From positions 1,901,257 through 1,965,256 of the forward strand of contig CAADRB010000012.1 of assembly GCA_900708905.1 (NCBI GenBank): DNA of 64,000 bases. Reading direction: 5' to 3'. The stretch comes from Hymenolepis diminuta. Taxonomy: Eukaryota > Platyhelminthes > Cestoda > Cyclophyllidea > Hymenolepididae. The notes under the pieces are model-generated. The model saw only the letters and a program-made list of their open reading frames with translations. It ran no database searches and was not told the DNA's origin. Below are positions 53,519 to 63,907 of this stretch, piece by piece. Position 1 is the stretch's first letter. Every line of letters starts with the position of its first letter. The position numbers were made by a program, and so were the translations under genes.

Positions 53519-56500
53519 ATGCGACCGAGTGGTTCTAAACGTCCTCCGGCGAGTGCCGGTATCTTACCGGTTGGCACTGCAACTCGACTAACTACCGGTC
53601 TGCCTAGAAATCAACGTCTAAACCAGCGACACCTCGGGACGCCAACAGTTTTAGGGAGTTCTGTTCTCAACACGGAATTAACCGTCGAAGATCGTCCAAA
53701 GACGGGTGTTCTAGGAATCAAATCGACAACTCCGAAAAGCTCTCTTCAATTTCGTCGACAAATCGAGGACCGTAGCTACTACATCGGTCTTCTGAGGGAA
53801 CACATAAATGCAATTACTGCAGAATTAAAAATCCTAATAATGGAATATTCAAATGCGGAAGAGGAAGCCAGAAGTTTTGGTCAGTATGAAAAGATGGCAG
53901 AAAATCTGGCAGCAGAGCTTAAAGATCTTCAGGTGACCTAACGTTTTGAATAATTGCCCTTATGGGGTAGCTTGCATAGTTAATAGGATTTTTACAAAAG
54001 CAGGATGAATATCTACTTATTTGAATAAGTAATATATAATTTTAGAATTGGCTTTTTTAGTAGGAGTGCACACAACCGAATTTATTTATACCTGTGGAAA
54101 TTCACATGGGATAGAAATACCACTGATTTTCTTGCGTGGACAGGTATTAATTTTTTCATGAGCTAAGCATGGGGTTGAAATTGGGCTTTAAATATTACAC
54201 ATGATATGTGTTGAGTTTTCCCTGAAGATGCGCAATTTAAATTGAAAATTCATTGATTCTTCTATCGGTTCAGAGTTATGTGTGCATTTAGTCTGCATTT
54301 AATTTGAAATGTATTTCTATTTTTAGGATAGACATTTAATTAACTTTTGTTTATTGATGTAATAGAGCCATATTTCAATTTTAATAGTTTATATTCTTTA
54401 TTTGTGACATTTTACTAGGGAGAACTGGGTGATTATAACACGCTAATTGATAAAGCAACACTTGGTCATGATATATCATCATTTGAACTTGACTGGGAGG
54501 ACTTAAAAGCTGCCAATGATCGAGCTGAAGTTAGTCTAGAACACCATTTTGAGGAACGCAAGAAGAAAGAAGCTCAGCTGATGTCCGTTCAACTAGAATT
54601 GGAGCAGGTAACATCATCCTACTTAAAAGTATTATGGTCACTTGTGCGTAATACGAGTTGATACCATTTATAGGAAAAATGTATTGCTGAATGCATTATT
54701 GAGGGTATGAACGATGAACAAAAGGCAAAATATATTAAACTTAGAGACCAAAATAATTGCTTTCTTCAAGAAATTTCATTTGGGCAGAGTAAATTATCAG
54801 AAATGTTAGAAAGACGCAGAGAACTAGAAGTGGAGATTTCAACATCAGATGTAAGTTACTTAATTTGTTTAAATAGATATACTTTATATTCTAGATTAAA
54901 CAAGAGGCATTGCTTATTTTGAGCAAATTAAGAGATGTTGAAGCTAAAAGAGATCAGTTACAGGCAGATGAAGACAATAGGAAAGATCCTCAGTTTGAAA
55001 AGGAACGTTTATTAGCCAAAATAAAGGAAGATAACCTAGAAATAACTAACATGGAAAGAGAGTAAAGTGAATTTATATATATATATATATATTATATTAG
55101 AATTCGTGCACTGAATAAAAAGATCCGCACTGATGAAGTATTACTTTACCAGCTTATTACCCAATTAAGTGACGAACCGGTTCATGGACGAAATCAGAAG
55201 ATTATGGAGCTGAAACGTCGAGAAGCCCAAATAGACGATCCCTTCTCTTCCTATGAGTTTACTATAACTGAAGAATCCGAAGATCTAAAATCTACAGAAG
55301 ATCAAATTGTTAAAGCTCTCGAACGATGTTCTCAACATATCGTTAATATTGAACAATTAATAGGGATGAAAGCTGCTTTCGGAACTGATGTAAACAGCTT
55401 AGAAGCCATAGGAGATCAAGTGAATTTCAAATGGAAAGAGCTAAGCAAGTCAGCAAATTCGGCAGAAGCTCTTAACGTTGAAAGATTAAAGTTAATAAAT
55501 GATTTACGGAAGACTGTTCAGCTAGAGATTAAGATGGCGGAGGTTAGTTCCCATGTTATAAATCTAAAATTATTCAGAATTGCGGAATTAAAATGTTTTG
55601 CGTCTAAATTACCTAAAAAGGCGATTTTAAACTCCTTATATCAGTTAACTTATGTTATGTTAAAGGAACATATTTTAATGTATTTAATCGGACAGAATGA
55701 CTTCGAACTAGTTAATGTTCATCTAGAAATTCAATTTTCTTTACATTCCAAAATGAGATTGTTCTATTCCAAGAGCTGAGATGCTATTTCTAACTGATAT
55801 AGCTCCAAGAAGTCATGTTGCATAATAGCGTTACATTACTGAAATGGGTTAAGTCACTTGCACAGATAGGACAGTAAGAAAATTAAACTGCCCCAATTTT
55901 CTATTAATCATTTAAGTAATATAAGTAGTTTTTTATTCGTTGAGCATTGTCCACCATGTATAAACGATGATGTCCCCGCATGAAGAGAATAGTTGTCAGT
56001 TTAGCCCAGGTTGATGACTAAGTGTTGATGCATTTACGCCCAATCATAAGAGTAACCAAAGATTTGACCTCTTAAATAGGAGTTGGAGACATTGAAAACA
56101 AAGATCACTTCAATGGAGTCCGACTTGGAAAGGTTCAACGATATTTTCTCAAGCAATGAAACATCCGAAGAAAAGAATGCTTCTGTAATTTCTCTCTGTT
56201 AAATTCCATTTAAGTTAGCAATAATGGTGATTTGATCGTACTCATTTTCCTATTACCATTAGTTAATGAAGGAGCTTGAAAATCTTAAAGAAACCCGTAA
56301 AAATCTGGATTCCCTTACAACCCAACTAGAAGCTCAATATACTGCAATGGAAGATAATCTTAATTCCAATGAAACGCACGTCCAATTGTGTGCCTTGGAA
56401 AAGAAGCTCATTGCTTGCGAAGAGAGAAAACACGCTCTTTCAGAGGCAATTGAAACAAAGAAATCTGCGTGTGACTTTTCTTTTATAGCTATGAAAGCCA

Positions 56501-56556
56501 AAACACTTGTGGCTGATTATAACGAAGCACTCAAAACTGCGCTCAAACGAGTATAG
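53519..56556 (+). CDS. IFT74: Intraflagellar transport protein 74, complete (seven exons, 595 aa)
   Basis: IFT-B core subunit that pairs with IFT81, helps bind tubulin and works in anterograde transport in cilia. CDS join: 53519-53932, 54419-54607, 54674-54850, 54895-55061, 55101-55542, 56080-56184, 56263-56556; all phases close and the total is 595 residues against about 600 in human. The N-terminal ~75 residues are basic and Gly/Pro/Arg-rich (SGSKRPPASAGILPVGTATR), as in other IFT74s. They are followed by RQIEDRSYYIGLLREHINA, the conserved start of the coiled coil, then almost continuous heptad-rich coil and a C-terminal NETHVQLCALEKKL block typical of the family. I chose the ATG at 53519; an upstream in-frame ATG at 53480 would add 13 hydrophobic residues unlike the family. 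An AATAAA lies 175 bases after the stop. Confidence 0.93.
55062..55100 (+). other. IFT74: 39-bp intron in IFT74 with a TA microsatellite
   Basis: Begins GTAAAG and ends ATTATATTAG. Nearly all of it is a TA repeat. Removing it joins GA to A to give Glu and continues MEREIRALNKKI in frame. Read through, the frame meets TAA immediately, so splicing is required. Confidence 0.85.
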
Positions 56557-56730
56557 TTTCCTGTTGTCATCACCCCAGAATGTCAGGCAAAATTCTCTTG
56601 TATTAACCCGTGTTCTTGAAAGCTCTTTTGAAATATTTTTGTTAAATGCAGTTATTTATTCTATACTGTATCTGCTGCATAGCAGAATTGTTTCATTTTG
56701 AAATACGTCTGAAGGAAAACTGATCAGGAT

Positions 56731-56736
56731 AATAAA
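56731..56736 (+). terminator. IFT74 polyadenylation signal
   Basis: Canonical AATAAA, the first clear one after the stop codon at 56556. Confidence 0.55.
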
Positions 56737-57417
56737 CACATTTTTAACTATCCCGCTAAGGCTTCATTAGTAAACACATGGGGATTAACACGGGACACAA
56801 GCAATGGAAGAGAGAAGTGAATCACACGAAGAATGTATTGAATAAGCCAACATATGGAAGTGAAATGACAGTACTGCCAGTGGGAATGCATATAAGCGCG
56901 CTTGCCACACTCTGGAATGAATTAATGACACCTCACGCATAGGCAGGCATTTATACATACCACGCAGTTCTTTACATAAGGAATGGAATAATGTCACTTT
57001 GGTCAATAAGATATGTAACCAAACACAATTGGATAGATGTAGACTTGACGTAATGATACAATGGAATTTAAAATGTCGGAATAAATGTGACTGCACACGG
57101 ACGATTTGAATGGGTCATTGTATTGGCCTGATGGGTCAGGGCTCAAAATTGGTATTGACTTATATGGGCAAGATTGGGATAAATAACAGCATGTGATTTG
57201 ATCGGTAATAAATCGGTGAATTAAATTGCTTCAAGGTGAGACTCTGATTTAGAAGATACCAATGCAAAATAGGGTAAATTAACTAAGTTAGCGTTATATC
57301 CAACTGCAAGAACTTACCTACAACATAAAAGGTGTGTTGGATTTGGAAAAAGAACAAGGAGGAACCAACAACCTTATCGTGTTCCTTAATGAAGACCTAC
57401 TCAAACCATTTTCTAAA

Positions 57418-57722
57418 TGTTACATATGAGAAAATAATATTTTTCCCAAAATAATTCTTATATGGAAGATTCTTTATTTTCCACTTTTTATTCTTGCTTC
57501 TTATGATTTCCTTTCATTCGAACGAATTTATTTACATTACGGTTGTAAATTACCCATAATATAAATCGATCTATCGAGACGAAAACGTACGTCTTATTTT
57601 GATATAGTGGTTTGGGTCATTTTGTATTGTGATGTTGTCGGGTCGTATTTGTAAATAGTGCAATGTCTTAGAGAATCTAGGAATCGGTTGCAGTGTCCTA
57701 CAGAGGAGAGCAGATCATAACA
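57418..57722 (+). repeat. LTR-like dispersed repeat, copy 1
   Basis: Begins TGTTAC and ends ATAACA, so its ends form the five-base inverted repeat TGTTA/TAACA typical of LTRs. It matches 63469-63772 in the same orientation over its whole length, with blocks such as aaataatatttttcccaaaa, tttcattcgaacgaatttat and gtattgtgatgttgtcgggt identical. Directly after it lies gttttggcggcatag, which has the TGG start expected of a primer-binding site, though I cannot name the tRNA. No integrase or reverse transcriptase follows. Confidence 0.65.
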
Positions 57723-57749
57723 GTTTTGGCGGCATAGTTCTCAAATTAC

Positions 57750-58271
57750 GTGGATATGCAAGTCCGATTCTCCTCAATCGTAAGAAATGCCTCCACTCAG
57801 ATGAATCTCTCAATGTCGACAAACGATCACAAAGACCAAGTGAAAAGCGTAGGTATATTCCAGCATAATTATCATATAGGTGAAACTTTGAAATATGGTA
57901 TTCTCAATACCGTGATATTTACGAGAAGAGCATGGCAGATCTCCTCCCACACCACTCGAACTAACACGCTTCTTCGTAAGGTTAACAGAATTGACCACGA
58001 CTCATGTTCGTCCTGCCCTCAGTCGGTGGATTATGCCGGCCTAATTTATGAAGAGATGACTAGTAAGTTGGGCTCGGTCGTATGTGGCCCAACTATTCTT
58101 TTCAACTTAACCGTACGTGAAGATGAAAATATTCACCATAACATAGGTATCGCCAACCGATTTTGCACAGGTCTCCCATTTAGTCGGGGTTATATAAGAC
58201 CGGGTATTAAAACAGAGGGAAAATGCTTATTAATTCAAGAGACATCGGGTGCCTTCAGTGGCACAAAGTGA
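57750..58271 (+). CDS. Hypothetical 173-aa open frame after the LTR-like repeat
   Basis: An uninterrupted 173-codon frame that is long for this AT-rich context and less AT-rich than its surroundings. It starts MDMQVRFSSIVRNASTQMNL 27 bases after the LTR-like repeat and ends SGAFSGTK. It contains one CSSC and scattered Cys. I recognise no domain, signal peptide or membrane segment. Its position just inside an LTR-like repeat would suit a leftover gag-type frame; equally it may be non-coding. The overlapping minus frame (57810-57998) is a shadow. Confidence 0.25.
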   Translation: MDMQVRFSSIVRNASTQMNLSMSTNDHKDQVKSVGIFQHNYHIGETLKYGILNTVIFTRRAWQISSHTTRTNTLLRKVNRIDHDSCSSCPQSVDYAGLIYEEMTSKLGSVVCGPTILFNLTVREDENIHHNIGIANRFCTGLPFSRGYIRPGIKTEGKCLLIQETSGAFSGTK

Positions 58272-60233
58272 TTCTTAACACTGAGATAGTTTATGATTGA
58301 AATATTTTGAGTGTAATCATTCTCAAATCTTAACAGCTTCTCTTCCTGTCTCGGCTGTTTTTTTCAAATTCCTCAAAAGTATATTTAGAGCACGATGATG
58401 CGAGTGTCTACCTAAGCAATCTGTCATCTTAGGCATGCCGACGTCTGTATGGGGAGTGCCTCCCAACTCATCCACGTTGTCGTATTCGAGTCATTTTTTG
58501 TGCTTTAGACACCAAATGTCAATTAACACCTGCCCATCAGAGAGTCGATGAGATCTCGACGATAGTATCTACGGAGATTCCAGTTGTCAGTGAATGCTTC
58601 CACGTAGATACCTATACAGACGCCCATCATCAAAGAGAGATATCGACAATGAGACGTGACTGACATCTAACTAAGAATTGTTTTGTATGTAAACCCTATT
58701 TGTTTATCAATAAATTGTGGTGACTTCTCGACCATCTCCGTACTGTTTTAGCAATTTGAGTGGCTTGAACAAATTCTTCTATGTTGTCCCGGTTCAAATT
58801 ACTATCATTACACTTTGTATCCCCAAAATGTCTTACTTTTCCCTGAAAGAACGTTTTTTTGCCTTGATCTCCCCGTTTAAACAGGTATGTAGGCACTCAC
58901 AAGACCCCAGCCATCCATCTATCTTGCACCTTCAACACAGACACAGGTTCTTCCCATTTCCCTGGGCTTTCTCTGGGCTCTCAATAAAAATCTCCAACAA
59001 ACGATCTCTCTCTTCTCCATCTCATCCTGTGGCGAGAATCGAAGGAAGTTAGAAGGGGTGATAGGTCATCTTGACTCTGCAGTTTTCTGGGATAACTAAT
59101 CTATCATTTTACAAACAGCCCTTCTATAAGTAATACATATGTCTTGACAATAAGAAACATTGTCAAAACTCATCATGTCTCTAGAGCAGGTAAGGGTTAT
59201 TGAATTTATTAATGGGAATGTTCCGTTCATGTGAAAATATTTTTCAAGAGCCATAGGTTATGTATGATCGTCTATGTCTTCTGTGGTGATTAGCTGCTCT
59301 GCATGTAAAAATGTGCTCACTCGAGTCGTATATGTGAGACGTTAAGATGGAGGTTAGCGGCACTTTATCATTCCGACTCGCTAGCAAAAGTCCAAGTATT
59401 TCATTCCAAAAATCGAATGAACTTTAATGTGTGGGTATAATTTTGTCGAATGCGCTTTGTCCATTTCAATGAAGTATATAAGAGAAAAGGATTGAATTTA
59501 TCCCTTTAAGAAAAAAAGAAATGACATCTATAAGTAAAAATTTTAATAAATATTGACATTGAATGGAAATCAAATTTATCAATTTTTACGATAAACTGAA
59601 GTGATGTCATGCCAGATTAATATATACATATATGTACATATACATTGTAGATTCTCAAAGCCTATCAGATTAATTATTTCAATTAATTATCCAGGACAAA
59701 TCACATATTATGATACAACCATGACTAGTTAGCAAAATTAATATCTTTAAAATGAATAGTGTTGTGCATTGATATGGTGATAAAAATGAAATAATTGAAA
59801 ATAATATACATTTTGACACATCAACCTAGTATGGTCTCATGTGCTTAAAATCACTTTGAATTTGTCCAGGAAGAATTCATACTATTGTTACTTTGCACTT
59901 TGATGAAATAAACTTAAACGCATTTGAAGCCTAGTTTTAAATTTCGTCAATTCAATCACTACTTTTACCTCAATAATATCGCTAGGAGCAGAACATATTA
60001 GGATTCACTTTAAGAATGGAATCAATAGTTTGGCTTATTAAAAGTGTATTAATTTAAATATATTAGATTTGGAATAATAAATTGAAATGTTTTATTAGAC
60101 TTTATCAAGTGCTTGGTTCGGAATACGTATTTATTGGGTGGTGCTACACGTCATTTGCTATGTACTTGGAACATTTTATTATTAAGTAAGGAAGAGATAG
60201 TTTAATTTCTCACCTCGAAAATTAGCATAAATT

Positions 60234-60703
60234 ATGCCACTCCGATTGGACGTTCGCAAAAAGCTATCATCGCGCTCCGATCGAGTGAAGTCTATTGACC
60301 TACATCCAACTGAACCATGGATTTGTGCCTCACTTTACAACGGAAATGTCCACGTTTGGAACATAGAATCTCAGCAACTAATTAAGACTTTTGAAGTATG
60401 TTCTGCTCCGGTTCGTGCCGTGCGTTTTATCGCAAGAATGAATTGGATTGTTACTGGTGCCGATGACCAATGTGTAAGTCGCTTTAACACTATGTGGTTG
60501 TACTGTAAACTAATGACTTATTTTATTTATAGCTTACTGTATATAATTACAACACACTTGAACGTGTACATCAACTAGCTGAGGCACATAGTGATTACAT
60601 CCGATCCATTGTTGTCCATCCTACTCAACCATTCATTCTAACGTGTTCTGACGACACCACTGTCCGACTTTGGGACTGGGAGAAAAACTGGAAATGTGCA
60701 CAG
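60234..60703 (+). CDS. COPB2: Coatomer subunit beta', first two exons (partial)
   Basis: Beta'-COP is the WD40 subunit of the COPI coat that binds dilysine cargo tails on Golgi vesicles. Exons 60234-60473 and 60533-60703 (donors GTAAGT and GTATAT, both phase 0, intron 59 bp) encode 137 residues: [60 protein letters not shown] and [20 protein letters not shown], ending WEKNWKCAQ. This is the start of the first propeller with its first WD repeats intact. The next conserved segment, expected to begin V-F-E-G-H, is not found in the following 2.6 kb, after which a gene on the other strand begins. The gene may continue past the window with the other gene nested inside, or this may be a truncated duplicate. 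Confidence 0.88.
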
Positions 60704-63297
60704 GTATATATTTACTCTGTTTACTATGGCCACTCGTGTCCAAATAATTTTACAGATGGAGAATGAAAACTTCTAGAATTTAAGGATCATCTAAAATTAA
60801 GACTGGATTAAGTGTTGATTTGCGCTACGTCCATTTCTTTTCTCTGTCAGTTTTAATGCAAGTCGCTTGCTCTTCAAGTACTAGGATTTTGCTTAACGGT
60901 AATACGCAAGTTTGTTACATTAAAAAATATGATGTTTATAGTTAACATGTGTTGAGATTTCAGTTGAATCATTCATATACTTACAAATCGCCACGTCACT
61001 GTTCATTTTCAATCTGCTTATTTATATCTATCAGGCCATGCTTTTTACATCTATTTTCTCTGCTTAATCATTTGTGTATTTGGTTGTTTTTTTTAACTTT
61101 GGTGTTTGTTTTTGTTTTTTTTTTTCTTGGGTAGTCATCAAACCCAAAAAATGGCGATCTTATTTATTGCAGTAATTTAGGTTTAGAAAAAATTGGCAAT
61201 AAAGAAGTTGAATCAAAACCGATAATTCGTAATATAAACTTTGGATTCATCGCATTTTCACAAAAGATTGATGAGTTTGTAACAAGGATTTTAGTTTGTA
61301 GCCTATCAAATGTGTGTTAGGGCTGTGAGTCTTCACAGATCTTAGAAACGAATCAATGTAAGCACAATTCATGAAAACAACCCGATATAAAGTGGGGATT
61401 TTATTTCCGATGAAGTAATTGGTTGTGTTCTCATTATCAGATGATTTGTTTTAAGACAAGGAAATTTATATAACCACCTTACTGGACATAACGCTCGTAT
61501 GTGAACTGCTTAGAACAGTGTTTTCCAGTGCTTAAATAAAGATGGTTCACTGGCTGTGTAGAGATAACCCGATTATTAGTCAGTTCAGGTGTTATGAGAT
61601 GTAGGTTCATTAGTGTGCCTCGAAGGATTAATGTTGATCAGCTATCACAGACATTTGAACAGGATTGACAAATACTTGGTTATGAAAATGTTAAACCCCT
61701 GTTTGACAGACCCCTCTGATTTCTTTACCGTTTTTACTCTTGAAACCACATTGTAATTTCCAAGCATATTCAGGAAAGCGCTTTCTAACGCTCATCCTGA
61801 GTATAGAGTGACATCAGAGTGTTACCCTGATGAGGGACTAGAAGACTATATTAACCAGTAAGGTTGGCCATTCATTAAGTATGCGTTGATGGGAATCGAA
61901 CATGGTAGACGAGTGCCGTGACTAATGCGCCACAGGGGAACACGTTGTCGATATTCGATTACTTTGTATGACTCTGACTCAATGACTATTAGCCACAAGT
62001 CTACGTAAGAGGTGTGGGAATACTGATAATCCTATGAAGGTAATGCTTCATACCTCTCTAAATGACCTTATCATGCGATATTCTGTATGAAGTGCCTTCA
62101 AATCAGTAAAGTCCATTAATTCATATTTTGTTGAATTCTATACCATAATCGCCTTCTCGTATTCAAGAACCTGTAGTTCGAACTGAAAACGGTAGATTCC
62201 TTGGATTACATTGAACCTTGAATGATGTTTGATCGTAGATTTATGATATTTAATAACCGTTTAATCCGTGTTACAGCCAATAATTCCACAATTTCAGTAA
62301 GTTTGCATTGAAAAACTACAACTGAAACCTGATAAATCTGGCCTAACTCTTCTACCCGCTTAGTAAAATTTTCACTAATAATGATTGTTAATGCTATAAT
62401 CATATCAGCTTTTGGCCTAAATCTAGCCCACAATGTAAATAAATCGTTACGAACAGTTTTTTGGAAATTTATAGGATGTTAGTCCTGAAAGAATCCATCG
62501 TTCTTGCCCGAAATGGAACACTGATTTTATCAGCTTCCTCTTGTAGTAGCCCTGCTCAAAACGAAGTTACGTCACTAAATAGGTTTAAACGACGTAAGAG
62601 GACCGACTACAACCATAAATCAAAACGAGACCCCCCTTTTCGGAAATCATCAGTCTAAACTCTCCTACCTTAATTGAAAGTTACGCATCCCATATTGCTG
62701 ATAAGAACTGTGACTGATAATTATGCATTAACCTAATAACATTTGTCAAATGAAGAATTATAGGATAGATTTCCCCGAATGCATAACCAGCATAAAATTT
62801 GTACACACTATTCGCATAAATCAGACCATATTTTTGGAACTTTAATAACTGCTGTGAAGGCGAAATAATGCTTTGCCGTGCATCGGAAGTGCAAAATCAA
62901 TAGGTCACTGCAAGATGAAATCAGCCGTCATTCATCGATTGGTCTGTTGTCTGACCAATAACATTCCGTCACGATCGGACATTGAAGACCAGTGATCTTT
63001 TCCGAACAATCACAATCTGGAAAAACTCTATTTCAATCCAAAAAGAATAATTGAAAACAAATTAGAGGCAAATCACATATCAAATATTAATAATAGCACC
63101 ATTTTCAAATAATAGAGGAACGAAGAAAGAAAAAGTAAGTCAAAAAGACTTCAAGAGCAAGAAGCAAAATAAACAAGACAATAAAGAGCTAGACAAGAGA
63201 AATAATACATTTAACAATATCACAGAAGGAAAATTGGAATGAAATGAGATATGGAATGAACATTCCGCCGTGACCTTTGTGGAGTAAAGATCATGAC
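60704..63297. other. Stretch after COPB2 exon 2 (2.6 kb)
   Basis: Contains a T-rich tract (61087-61131), the second SINE copy and no recognisable exon. Small frames at 60949-61134, 62206-62433 and 62461-62658 have no family likeness that I can see. Confidence 0.5.
61790..61945 (-). mobile_element. tRNA-derived SINE, copy 2
   Basis: On the minus strand a better preserved tRNA-like head: tggcgcattagtcacgg (A box, 61932-61916) and ccatgttcgattcccatc (B box, about 61904-61887), close to the GGTTCGANTCC consensus. It is followed by aatgaatggccaaccttact, matching the tail of the 29.6 kb copy. The boxes are spaced as in a pol III promoter. The far end is not sharply defined. Confidence 0.6.
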
Positions 63298-63907
63298 CTA
63301 GGCGTCTAAAACATGACCTTGCTTTTTGCTCTGTTGATCTGGGTTTTCGAGGGGAGTAAGATCTGCAAAGAACTTCATCCAGGCTTCCACGTCAGACTAA
63401 AATTACAATTACAGAAAAATGATAGAATCCGCAGTCTTAACCCGTGAATAAACTGTCCATCAGATGAGCTTTACATATAAGAAAATAATATTTTTCCCAA
63501 AATAATTCTTATATATAAGATTCTTTATTTTTCACCTTTTATTCCTGCTTCTTTTAGTTCCCTTTCATTCGAACGAATTTATTTTCATTACGACCGTAAA
63601 TGGTGCATAATATAAATCAACCTATCGATACGAAACGTGCGTCTTGTGTTGATATAGTGATTTAGGTCTTTTTGTATTGTGATGTTGTCGGGTCGTGTTT
63701 GTAACTAGTGCAATGTCTTAGGGGATTTAAGAATCAATTACCATATCCTATAGAGAAGAGCAGATTATAACAGGTTTGTAAGTAGACGCTTGGGTAAAAT
63801 CTTACGGGATCAGGTTTATTGACTTTTTTTGTGGTCCTGGATGAAACCGGATTCTGTGGTTTCTGCTGAGACGGCTTCTGGGTAAAGGAAGAACCTTGAG
63901 GCTGTAG
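63298..63907 (-). CDS. ICA1: Probable ICA1/ICA69-family protein, last two exons
   Basis: Minus strand: exon 63907-63806 (34 codons, acceptor tttgcatttcag, donor GTAAGA) and terminal exon 63396-63298 (acceptor attttag, stop TAG), both phase 0. They encode LQPQGSSFTQKPSQQKPQNP, then, across the splice, KPDP joined to SDVEAWMKFFADLTPLENPD and a short tail ending HVLDA. The W-x-x-F-F-A-D-L-x-P-L-x-N-P-D block with a short tail ending L-x-A resembles the extreme C-terminus of ICA1 (ICA69), an arfaptin-type BAR protein that works with PICK1 on secretory granules. The N-terminal BAR domain lies beyond the window, so the name is tentative; the exon structure is well supported. A further exon may end at 63990 (donor GTAAAG). 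Confidence 0.55.
63469..63772 (+). repeat. LTR-like dispersed repeat, copy 2, inside an intron
   Basis: Matches the 57418-57722 repeat over its full length, about nine bases in ten by eye. The start has drifted (CTTTAC where copy 1 has TGTTAC); the end is still ATAACA. It fills most of the 409-base last intron of the ICA1-like gene, lying antisense to it. Confidence 0.7.

Larger units (their letters stand above)
56557..60233. other. Intergenic region between IFT74 and COPB2 (3.7 kb)
   Basis: Holds the IFT74 3' end, the first LTR-like repeat, an unrecognised 173-codon frame and a CT-rich stretch around 58900-59030. The part from 59060 to 60233 is plain AT-rich DNA that should include the COPB2 promoter. 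Confidence 0.5.

Noticed and set aside
58437..58628. Possible hairpin between gacgtctgtatgggg and tacagacgcccatc
   Set aside because: The match is short and interrupted; no better than expected over this distance.
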